A stretch of 64,000 nt of DNA from Telmatactis stephensoni (taxonomy: Eukaryota; Cnidaria; Anthozoa; Actiniaria; Isophelliidae): NCBI GenBank assembly GCA_029948255.1, contig JALIZF010001645.1, positions 372,001-436,000 on the forward strand, given 5' to 3'. Made by a program: the position numbers and the translations under genes. Of the stretch, positions 1 to 12,000 are shown piece after piece. The notes under the pieces were generated by a model. That model had not been told where the DNA came from. It did not search any database and worked only from the letters and a program-made list of their open reading frames with translations. The first letter of the stretch is position 1. Each line of letters begins with the position of its first letter.

Positions 1-77
1 GCTAGTGCACGGAAAATACTACTTACTGGTGAATTTAACTTTGCTGTTATCAAAACAGCTACGAGTGGCTTTTGAAG

Positions 78-3000
78 ATGAAGTACACTTTTGCGCTTGT
101 ACTTTTCCTAGTGATTGTTGGTAAGTTATGTTGCACAGAACAAGACTAACTGTGAGTTGACAATTCAATTTGAATCACTCGCAGAGAACAAAATTCACTC
201 AGCGTCAAAACCATTGATGACTGTGCGCACTGAATTTTTATTCAGTTGTCGAAAAATGTGCACAAGAATTCAGTTAAATATTCTAAACAAGAATCTCTCT
301 TGCTCAAATTCAGAACAGTCTACTACAACAGGGTGGTGAAGAGCTTATCCGTGATCAGCCTCAATTCTGCTCGTCATCCCTGAAAAGCGAAAAGCTTTTG
401 ATCTGCGAAACAATCTTTGTCCGTTTGCGTAATTCATGAAGATTTGCTATGCCAGAATTTTGCTCTTCCTCATTTTCCCGTACAAGGTAAAAATCCGATC
501 GAGAAAGAAGTTCCAGCGTTTTGAAATTTTGTATGGAAATTAAAGTTAACACAAACGAGTTCAAAACGTTGTCCAAGTCAAGTAAAAGCATCTAATGCAA
601 TACCGCGAGACTTATCTAAGAAATTCAAAGCTCATATTGATCTCATGAGTTCTACAGCTAAAACCGTCAGATTTGTGAAATGGCTTTTCATAGCCCCGTG
701 ATTCGTGCATGAAATAATAATAATAATTTTAAAAAAAATGCTAGCGCTCGTGATTCGCGACTGATACCACCTCGTTAGCCACCCAGTTTGTAATTAGTAT
801 TCGTCGCTGATTGAAGTTTTTCAGTGAAAAGTTTAGTCCTTCAAGTTTTGCTCGCAATGAGCCAAAGCCCCCTCTTGTCCTCGATAGGGTAGCAAGTCAA
901 GAGTTTCTGATCAGTTCAATTGGCTTAAATTTGCAGCTGCATATATAAATAAAAATGAAGCCAAATTTCTCCGTGACCAAGAAATTCCCCAGTCTTTGCT
1001 TCAGTCTTTTTGCTTGAGTAAACATTTTTAAGAGCGTTATTCATTCATTCAGACCAGATAAGTGCATACAGAAATTTGCAAAATAATTCTGTGGGAATTA
1101 ATTCTATACAGTTCTATACAATTGATGGTTACCTAGACATATTTTCCAGTCACATTATCTGTGAATAAATGATTATATATAACCGCTGGTAACTGATTTC
1201 AGTCCAACGAGTGATAGGGTTATCCAATCATACTTTGCCGTTAGTTGTTTTATTATTTTTCTTATCTAATTTCATTCGTTCTTCTTCTTCGTTTTCTTCT
1301 TTTTTGTGTGTGTGTGTGTGTGTGTGTGGTACTAATTGACTATTGCTCAATATTTATGTGCATATTATTTTGAATAAAAGAAATGGGAATGTACGATCTT
1401 TTACGTGCTGCACGAAATATATTGATCATGAGGACCATGAGGCTATTTCCGCTCCATCTAATCATGTTTAATATCGCAGGGGGCCCACCTATTTCTTTTG
1501 AAAATTTCAAAAATAGCACTAAAATTAAAATCCCATTTTTATGTTACTCAATTCTTTGTTGTCTCAAATCAATGATGCAAATCCGCATCCACATGTAACA
1601 ATGGTTTTTGGGAATATTTAATTTTGACCCGGTTTTGGAGTGTATTTCGAGGCCTCTTTTTTTGGGCCGAAGACGGTTGAGCCGCCTTCCAACTGTAAGA
1701 GAGCGTAATTAGTGTGTGTATTGTATTGTTTGTTACATGTTATGTATTGTATTGTTTGTGTGTCACGTGGGTTGGGCGTATTTAACAGCGCAGCCATTCA
1801 CCGGATGAGAGAATTGGGGCTCGTGGTGCAAAGTAAGAGAGCGGCGCAAAAGGCTAGACTAAAAACTCAAGAAGCACTCACTCTATTGCTCTTCGTTAAA
1901 TGAAGAGGGAAAGACACCTCGAACTGGGATAACTAAGAGTTCATCTAGTTATCTGTAGAGTTATCCGTAACCTGAATAAAGAAGTTGTTACATTTGGCGC
2001 CCAACGTGGGGCAAGATCGAGAAAAGTTGGCCGACCGTCGCCCTCTTTTGAGCCATCGTCTCAGTAGACTGAGAATCTATACGTGGTTGAAGATTCTTGA
2101 AGAATTTCTAATAGTTCAAGTTCTACGTTGAAAACCTTCGAGGGACTGAGTTTGATGAGAGAACTGTTAGCTACAAGGCATTATCATCTTTGAATTGCTT
2201 GGAAAGAGTGGTCAATTGTATGTACTAAAGTCATATATTAGTGATTGAACTTGACCAATTAGTGGAGGAATGGTTAGAAGTTAAGTGGAGGAGCGAAAGC
2301 GAAAGTCTTGGACCCTTCAGCAAGCAAGGATTGGAAACTATCTTGGACCTTTCAGCAAGCAAGGATTGGAAACTATCTTGGACCTTTCAGCAAGCAAGGA
2401 TTGGAAACTATCTTGGACCCTTCAGCAAGCAAGGATTGGAAACTATCTTGGACCTTTTTTTCTTAAGCTAAGTGCATTGGAATTTATTTGCAACTGTAAT
2501 ATATTTGATTTTTGTTGTAAGAATTTATATCTTAAGTAACTTAGTATTTAAGCTTATTTAATCAAAGTTCATATTTGAAAGTTATAAAGTTGTCGCTTAA
2601 GTTTTTGAGTTGAATTTGAATTGCTAATATATCATTAATTAATATCTATTCAATTAGTATAATATAAGTTTATTTAAGTTAGAGGAACAATAGATTGCTT
2701 ATTTAGTACCAATTCAATTAGTATAATATAAGTTGATTAATTAGGATACAATAGGTTGCGGTGTTTTAAAGAAACGTTTACCGCATTGGACATTTATGTT
2801 ATTAGATTTGTTTATTTTTGTAAGTTACGTAATTGCAGAATATTGTTTAATCAAGATTTATATTTTTGTAGGAATATTCCAGCTTCAGTGTGTTTTTCTT
2901 TTTCGTTTGGATTGGCATCGAATTGGCTTCGCCGCGACTACGACTCTTGTTTGATTGTCTAGTGCTTGGCTTTGTTGATAAATACACGTGGAAGAGTGGG

Positions 3001-6000
3001 GGTTTGGGTATCTTCGTATGTGTGTGTTTGTGGAACTTTTTGGCGCTTTGATCAAGAAGCAACAACGCTTAACGATAAGTATTCAGATTTTCTTATTGAT
3101 AATTATAGTAAGTGTTATATTTTACACAATGGCCGAAGCATCGACACGTGTAGAATTTGAAGAAGACGAAACCGATCGTCTGGCTGAGGCCGTAATGACA
3201 CTCAGGCGATCAGGGCTGTTTTCTGTGGAGCCCATAGAACAGCTACCTGAGCACTCAGAACAGTTATCGGAGGAAAATCTATTTGGCTTCAATTTGAATA
3301 CCACGAACATAAAAGAGACCACCCAATATGAAATGACTTCTACGCCCACACGATTCAAAACTATGTTGCTCCCACCCTCGAGTTTTATTGTGCCCGTTAA
3401 GTCCAGCACCCCTACGTTGCAGGAAACTAGAATGACGCAGACTGAACCTTTTGAACGCGGTCCGTCCAAAAGCTTCCGAATTGACTCAGACAAGGCTAAA
3501 GAAATTGTTAAGTCCACAAGTCTAGAAATAGATCCTGTTGTATATGGTCGAGCGCCTAGAATTTCTAATTTTTCAGGAAGTATCTCCAAAGGGGAGGTAA
3601 GCTTCGAAGCTTGGAAGTTTGAAGTTAGATGCCTAATGAAAGATAAAGTGTACCATAAAGATTTGCTTCTTCAAAGCGTCCGCCGTTCTTTGAAAGGAGA
3701 AGCAAGTCGTGTTGCCATGCACCTCGGGGAGAATGCCACCTTGGATGTCATCCTACAAAAGCTCGAGACGGTTTACGGCATTGTACAAAGTGGTACAACT
3801 TTACTTCAGCAGTTCTACAATTCCAAGCAGGAAGTAGATGAAACAGTAGCTGCTTATGGGTGTAAGTTGGAAGATATTCTAAACAAAGCCATTAGTCGAG
3901 GAGCTGTCGCCAAAGAGCAAGCTGACGAGATGCTAAGGAGTAAATTATGGACCGGCCTAAGAGACGAACGGGTAAGAAACGCCACGCGCCATAAGTATGA
4001 TAGCATACGTGACTTCGATAAGCTGAGAGCTGAACTCAGAGCTATGGAACAAGAAATACATGAGCTCGATGGTGTGCGCGGGAAAGTGCCGAAAGTACAG
4101 AAAGCAACGTACATGCCGCAAACGAAAACTGCTCGTGAATACCCAAAGACAACTGGTGTGAGCGAAATTTCGGACAAAAGCACTTTAGAAGAATTAGCAA
4201 AAAAAGTCAACGCGCTAGAAGCTAAGGTGAAGGAACTTCCAGACAATACAAAGATGCTAAGTAGGATTTTGGAAAAAATCGAGAAATTAGAGAAAAATCC
4301 TAGTCACGGAAAGGACACACCTAAAGAAAAAGAGTCGGCCAAACCGTCAAACTCTGGGAGACCTCTGGCGAGGGACAGGCAGTAGGTCTTGGAGAGAAGA
4401 AACGTCCCGACATGTCTGACCTATTGGGAGATGTTAATGTGAGTTTACTGTATGTAGAAAATGTTCCTTGCCTTGTATTAGTTGATACAGGTTCTCAAAT
4501 TTCCACTGTTAGTGAAAATTTCTATAACGAGTATCTTTCAGATTGTCCCCTACAACAGTTGGATCTTTTAGTGAAGATTGAAGGTGCAGGTGGTCAAGAG
4601 GTACCTTTTAAAGGTTTTATCGAGGTTGAAGTCTCGTTTCCAGAGCAAAGTAGCGGTGTTGATGAAAGAGTCCAGGCATTACTACTAGTTGTTCCCAACA
4701 CAGCGTTTAACAAGCAAGTGCCAGTGGTTCTAGGGACTAATTTAATTAAGCAATGTAAAGACAGATGTATCGAACATCATGGACAATCTTATCTTCGTCG
4801 AGCAAAACCCGATTTGGCTTGGAGATTGGCTTACCAGAACTTGGCGCACCGAGATAAAAAGTCCAGAAAAGCGTTAAAAACCAACAAGGTGAGAGTAGAA
4901 TCAGATAATCCAATAGTAATCCATGCCAACGAAACCACAGTTGTTTGGTCAAAAGTTAAGACACAGAAAATTAGCTGTGTATCTCTGTGTGCCTTAGTAG
5001 AGCCTGATAGCGAAGAATTACTATCTCCCTTAGAAGTGATCCCAACATTAGTTAGAGTGAATATGGATGGAAAGCGGAACTGTATTCCAATCAAAGTTCA
5101 TAATCCTTCACCGAAAGATGTCACAATACCACCTAGAGCGGTTTTTGCTTCCCTGCAACAGGTAAGTATAGTGGGCGGGTCCGAGGAATCAGTTGAGCCA
5201 GAGCAGATTGACCCTGCAGCTTGCCAATTTGAATTTAGTGACTCACCAATGAATGAAGAACAGAAAAAAACGGCGTTGGATATGTTAGGCAAGTGGGAGA
5301 GCAGGGTTTTTGCAAGAAGTTCTAACGACCTAGGTTGTACATCATCTGTAAAACACAAAATTCACTTGACCGATAATGTGCCATTTAAACAGCGACATCG
5401 TCGTATTCCGCCATCACAATATGAAGAAGTGCGTCAACACTTAAAAGAAATGCTAGACTGTGGTGTAATACGTGAATCGCATAGCCCCTGGTCCTCACCC
5501 GTTGTTTTGGTACGCAAACGAGACGGCAGTTTAAGATTTTGCATAGACTTCCGAAAACTGAATTTGCGAACCATCAAGGACGCCTATTCCATCCCTAGAA
5601 TAGACGAGGCTTTGGAGGCAATGGGAGGGTCTTCATGGTTCACGGTATTGGATCTAAAAAGTGGGTATTGGCAGATTGAAGTAGAGGAGGAGGACAAGCC
5701 CAAAACAGCCTTTACGGTAGGGCCGCTTGGCTTTTATGAGTGTAACAGAATGGCTTTTGGGTTAACTAACGCCCCTGCAACATTCCAACGTTTAATGGAA
5801 CACTGTATGTCTGACTTGAATTTCAGGAAATGCATAGTTTATATAGACGACATCGTAGTCTACGCTAAGACATTTCAAGAACACTTAGAGAGATTAGAAG
5901 CTGTATTTGAAAGACTTGAAAGATATGGTTTGAAACTCAAGTCCTCGAAATGTTCATTCTTCCAGAATAAGGTAAAGTATTTGGGTCATGTTATTTCCTC

Positions 6001-9000
6001 AGAAGGAATAGAGACGGATCCGGATAAAATAGAAGCCGTTAAAAACTGGCCAATCCCAAAGAATCTAGCAGATTTGAGAACATTTCTTGGCTTCGCAGGC
6101 TACTATAGGAAATTCGTACCGAACTTTACTCGACTGGTTAAACCATTAAACGATCTGGTAACACGCATGCTCAAGTCGGGTAAGAAAAGTGAAAAGGAAT
6201 GGGAATGGACGGAGGAGTGCCAGAGAGCTTTCGAACGTGTTGTAGAGATTTTGTCGTCGCCTCTTGTTCTGGGATATCCTGATTTTAAGAAACCATTTGT
6301 ATTAAACACTGATGCAAGTAAGGATGGATTAGGTGCGACATTGAGCCAGAAAGAAGATGGGAGGGAAAAGGTGATTGCCTTTGCCAGTAGGGCTTTGCGT
6401 AAAAGCGAGCAGAACTACCCTGCACACAAGCTGGAGTTTCTTTGCATGAAATGGGCTGTAACAGAAAAGTTTCACGATTATCTGTATGGTAACACTTTTA
6501 CAGTCCACACTGACAATAACCCCTTGACGTACGTAACAACCTCTGCAAAATTAGACGCAACGGGACACCGTTGGTTAGCTGCCCTAGCCACTTACAATTT
6601 TGACATTGTGTATCGTTCAGGTAGGAAGAACGTTGACGCAGATGCTTTGTCCAGAAGACCGCACGAAGACATGTGTACCATTAAAGAGGATACTATCAAA
6701 GCCATTTCACAGTCTTTGTCTCTGGATGGTGTCCCATGTATTGAGAATTTTCTTGTTGACATAGATAGTATTACAGAAGGATCTGGAATTTGTTGCCAGT
6801 CTCAGACTTCAATACCTGCTTTGAGTCATGAAGATCTCCGTTCGCTGGTACGGGATGATAAAGTTCTTGCAAAGGTAAAAATGTACTTGGAGAAAGGAAG
6901 TAAGCCATCTAGAAGGGAAGCCAGGAACGAGGAAAACAAGGTATTAAGAATACTCAAATCCTGGGACCAACTTATTCTTGATAAAGGTGTTATTTACAGG
7001 CGTGGCAAAACAGGCCCTCAAGGTGAACATGTTCTGCAACTACTTGTACCGGAGAAATTGAAGAGGAAGGCTTTATCTGGAGTTCACGATGATTCGGGCC
7101 ATTTTTCAGTTGAGCGCACATTAGACCTAGCTAGATCGAGATTCTATTGGCCTGGGATGGCTAAAGATGTTGAAAACTGGGTGAAGAACTGCAAGGCTTG
7201 TGTCCTACGAAAGAATCCACGTAGGGTAGCCCCTCTAGTGAGCGTGACGACATCAGAGCCTCTTGAACTTGTCTGCATGGACTTCTTAAAGCTTGAAAAA
7301 TGCAAAGGAGGATATGAGAATATTCTTATAATAACTGACCACTTCACCAGGTACGCACAGGCTATTCCCACCCTGAACCAAACAGCCAAGACAACAGCTA
7401 AAGCACTATTCAATAACTTTATAGTTCATTATGGTTTTCCAGCTAGAATTCATAGCGACCAGGGAAGGAACTTCGAATCGAAGATCATTAGTCAGTTGTG
7501 TAAAATGGCGAACACCACTAAAACGAGGACCACGCCCTATCATCCAATGGGAAACGGTATGTGTGAACGTTTTAATCGTACATTGCTGCACATGCTGGGA
7601 ACGTTGGGAAAAGAACAGAAAGCAAATTGGAAAGAATTTGTGGCACCAGTCGTTCACGCTTATAATGCAACCAAGCACGACAGTACTGGAGTCTCACCGT
7701 TTTATTTGATGTTTGGTCGCCACCCCAGATTAGCGATAGACCTGTACTTCAGCCATGATCCTAATGCTTTTCAAGGTAAGGATGAATCAGTCTTTATTGA
7801 AGATCTACGGAAACGTTTGGATTACGCCTATAAGCTAGCAAAGGGCAACGCCACAACTTCATCGAGACACCAGAAAGAGATATATGATCGTCGCAGACCA
7901 ACATCAGGCACGCTTGGCCCTGGTGATAAGGTACTGGTGAAAAACGTGACCCCTCAAGGGAAACTGGATAATTACTGGGAAGATGACATATATATTGTGG
8001 TAGACAAACCAAATGAAGATATTCCAGTTTATAACGTTAAACGTGAAGACGGAAAAGGACGTACTAAGAGACTTCATAGAAATCTCCTTTTGCCGTGCCC
8101 AACTTCAGGTTTGCATTCTTCACACAGTTCGTATGAGAGACAGGAACGGACACACGATTCCGAGATGAGAAATAGACACAGCTATGAGCCATCAAATACC
8201 GAAAGTAATAGTGACTCTGAAGAAACGGATGACGAAAAACGTACAGATAGACCACAACGTAATCGAAGGAAACCCACTTGGATGAGAAATTCAAGTTGGA
8301 TCTTCTCATAGTAGTCAAGGCAAGTTCATTTTGTTATTTCTCTTTCAGCATCGGGTCTTCGGGTCTTCCTGAGAATGAAAGGTGAGTAACCATATTTTCC
8401 CATTTAGTAAAGAGAAGAGGAGGAAAAAAAAACAGGGAAAGGTGTAAGAGAGCGTAATTAGTGTGTGTATTGTATTGTTTGTTACATGTTATGTATTGTA
8501 TTGTTTGTGTGTCACGTGGGTTGGGCGTATTTAACAGCGCAGCCATTCACCGGATGAGAGAATTGGGGCTCGTGGTGCAAAGTAAGAGAGCGGCGCAAAA
8601 GGCTAGACTAAAAACTCAAGAAGCACTCACTCTATTGCTCTTCGTTAAATGAAGAGGGAAAGACACCTCGAACTGGGATAACTAAGAGTTCATCTAGTTA
8701 TCTGTAGAGTTATCCGTAACCTGAATAAAGAAGTTGTTACACAACCTTTCACAAATATATGTACATGAAGGGAGAAAAATTCAAATTCGTTAAAACCACC
8801 TCAAATGAGCACAAAACGGCTTGAAACTTCACAGAAATACACAGAAATACAAACGCAACAGCATTAAAATTTAAAATTGTTCCAGTATTCAAAATATACG
8901 TTTTAATCCATCTTTCGTGAAATCCTATATATTTCATATACAGCTAATGCACAGCTTTGGCTACTCCTGTGCATATTAAACTCGCGCTGGTTCTCATTCT

Positions 9001-12000
9001 AAATATTATTTTCTCCAATTACGATCCTAGTTGTAAAATAAATAATAAATAAAATAAAATAAATAAATATTTTAATTGACACTCCCCTGAAGGGGCATTT
9101 CAGTGTCAATCACTCCACACTCACTACCACTACATTCGATATACTCTACATGCACCACTCAACTCACATGTTGATTTTTGCTGAGGGAGGAAAAACCGGA
9201 GAACCCGGAGAAAAAACCCTCGTGGCAAGGGAGAGAACAACACATCAAACAAACTCAATTCTTGTATGGCCCGAGCCGGGAATCGAACCCGGCCAGATCA
9301 CAGCGGTGAAAGGCAACTGAAGCAGTGCCCTTGCCACAAGGGTGGCGTACCGGTAGTTGTACTGTACTAAAACTGAGTTTGCTAATTAATTATACTTCCC
9401 CATAAAAGTTAACGCAAACAAAATTCAACTTACATATTGGTTAAGAAAATAAATCTCATAAACTCATTTTGTTTTGAGGTTGTATTCTTTTGGAAGCAAA
9501 GAAGAAGAAGAAGAAACAGCCTCCTCGAAAGCCCCGTAAAACCTGCGAGCAAGGTGTCTGTGTCATAAATCACCGTCGATCGGGGAAGTTTAGCCTCATT
9601 CTAGCAGGAACAAACGAAAGTAGTCCGCAAGCTATGACCATTTCTTTGAGTTCTATTCGAGAACTGGACGACCTTGGTAATGTCATTGGCAAAGTAGGTC
9701 CACGCCGAGGAAAACACTCCTTTAACAGGTTTGCCGGCCTGGATTTTAACTTAACTAATATCAAGAAAACCAAGTTCAAGGTGAAGTTTGTGCGCTTTAA
9801 TTTTTGTGGAAATTGTAGTTAATTTCTCCTCCTCCTCCTTCTTCTTAATTCTTCTTCTTCTTCTTCTTCTTCTTCATCTTCTTCTTCTTCTTCTTCTTCT
9901 TCTTCTTCTTCTTCTTCTTCTTCTTCTTCTTCTTCTTCTTCTTCTTCTTCTTCTTCTTCTTCTTCTTCCTATTCTTCTTCTTCTCGTACGTTCTCGTTCT
10001 CGTTCTTGTTCTTGTTCGATAATTCTTGTTCCTTCAAGTACAAGAACAAGAGTTCTTGTACTTGTTAGCTTCTTCTTTCTCCTCCTCCTCCTCCTCCTTC
10101 TTCTTCTTAATTCTTCTTCTTCTTCTTCTTCTTCTTCTTCTTCTTCTTCTTCTTCTTCTTCTTCTTCTTCTTCTTCTTCTTCTCGTTCTCGTTCTTGTTC
10201 TTGTCCGATAATTCTTGTTCTTCTTCTTGTACTTGTTAGCTTCTTCTTTTTTCTTCGCCTTCTTCCTGTCAGTCTTTTTCTTCTTCGGTGTTGTTACGTT
10301 GTTGGTTGCCGTCGTCTGTTTCCTCTTTTTAAAAACATTGCTATCTGTAGCTATAATTACATGTTGTAAATGTGTTACTCTCGCAGGGTGTCAACGCGAT
10401 TGCATTCACCATTTCGGCCAGAATTCCTGGCCCTGGTGCGCTACTCCAAGTTCCTATGCATCTCTTTACTGAGAAAGGAACATTAGATGTTTGTGGTGAG
10501 GAAGAACTTTCAGTAAAGCCTGGTAGCTTGAAATTTAACATCGAAGTAAGTTCGAAATTATTGATTCCGTTATGGCCCGCAGACACGTTGAAACTTTTCC
10601 GCCTGCAGTTTTATTTATTTATTTTTTTTCGCGGAACCGTTGCGTGAACATATGCGTACAGCAGCTAGAGCAGTTTTCGTATGAGTGGAAAACGGACCGC
10701 GCCGTGCCATGACGGTTTCCGGCCGTGATGTCTATAAAAATGTTTGAAATTCCTGCTGTGACCGCGTACGGGTGCCGAGAGGTGATCGTCGCGTTTTCAT
10801 AGCCATACCAAATCCGCTACGTTTGCACTATGCCCACCTCTGAAACAGCTTGCGCGTTTCTGTTGCGTTTTGTGACTGTGCGCACAACGTTGGGGTGGCC
10901 ATGGACACACGATGGAATTCAACTACGATAATGCACCCAAATATATTTTAAATGTAATTTGATATATTTTTTAATTTTTTTATTTTGAATGGAGTTGTTA
11001 CTCGGAAGGAAGCCAGAAATAATTGTATGTGTAATTGTAATTACCCTCTAAAACCACCAAGACATCCCTAGGTAACCGAGCACAACTACATTCACTGATG
11101 GACGGAATGTCAGAAGTTCTCATATATCACTGTTAGCATTTGATTTTGACTAGAAATTGATATTCCAATCCCCTCGCCAAAACGGGCATGACGATAAAAT
11201 CAACAATCTCAAATCCAGTCAATGTATTGTGCATGCCTATTGAATGATTAAGGACTATAAAACGCGCGCGCATGTCTCTGTACTGTGATATAAACACGAT
11301 GGAAGATATAGAGCAAGAGAAAATCAAGCTTGTTTCTCTTGCTTTTCGAGTGCTCTACATCTTCCAGAGTGTTTATATCACAGTACAGAGACATAAGCGA
11401 TCGTTTTATATTGCTTTTATAAAATATTTTCGACGTTTTTTGAGCTGAGCCATGTCTTTGTCCTCTGATATAAACATGGTAGCCAGCCAATCAGCTGCGC
11501 GCGTTATATTTCTAATATTTTATAATAATTAATAGAACTCGAATGCATTTTTTATAGATTTATAACTGGACATTTTGCAAGGATTTGGAATGTTCACTCA
11601 AAGGGAGTAAAAAGAAACACTTTGGTGCCTTTTTGGAAATTATCCTTGCTGTAAAAAAGAAAGGACGACTTTGGAGAGGAAAAAAACGCAGCAGGAAGGG
11701 TAAAGGCAAGAAATGGCCAAAGAGCAAGTCAAAAGGCAAGGCAATGCGAACGAAGGCACAAAAATTCTTCTTTGCAAAGTCAAGCATCAGCTTACCAAGT
11801 AGTGTAAGTAATTGTAAAATTGTATTTGGACTGAATAGGAGAAAATGAAAAATACATTGAAGATACAGGGTTGCCTGCAGCAGCGGGAAAAAGCAGGGAG
11901 AATAGACCAGAAAATCAATTCCCATTGCTTTAGAGCTGTTAGAGCCTTGCGCGTGCGATATGACGTCAACTTCCTGTTACTAAAAATAACTTTAACACAT

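Larger units (their letters stand above)
1694..8741 (+). mobile_element. Complete Ty3/gypsy-type LTR retrotransposon
   Basis: Two 299-bp LTRs (TG...CA) bound a 7.05-kb element, with the 4-bp duplication CAAC at 1690-1693 and 8742-8745. Inside, in order, are a tRNA-Lys type primer site, a 1.1-kb leader, gag, pol (protease, RT, RNase H, integrase) and a polypurine tract. RT before integrase puts it in the Ty3/gypsy order. Both ORFs are open and the LTRs look identical by eye, so the insertion is young. It lies in intron 1 of the secreted-protein gene, in the same orientation. Confidence 0.95.

Noticed and set aside
1712..1903. 63-residue ORF repeated at 8461-8652
   Set aside because: It lies wholly inside the LTR, starts at the same place in both copies and shows no domain. 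LTR sequence explains it.
9788..10369. Long poly-Leu/poly-Ser ORFs
   Set aside because: They are translations of the TTC/CTT tract inside intron 2 and have no other protein character.
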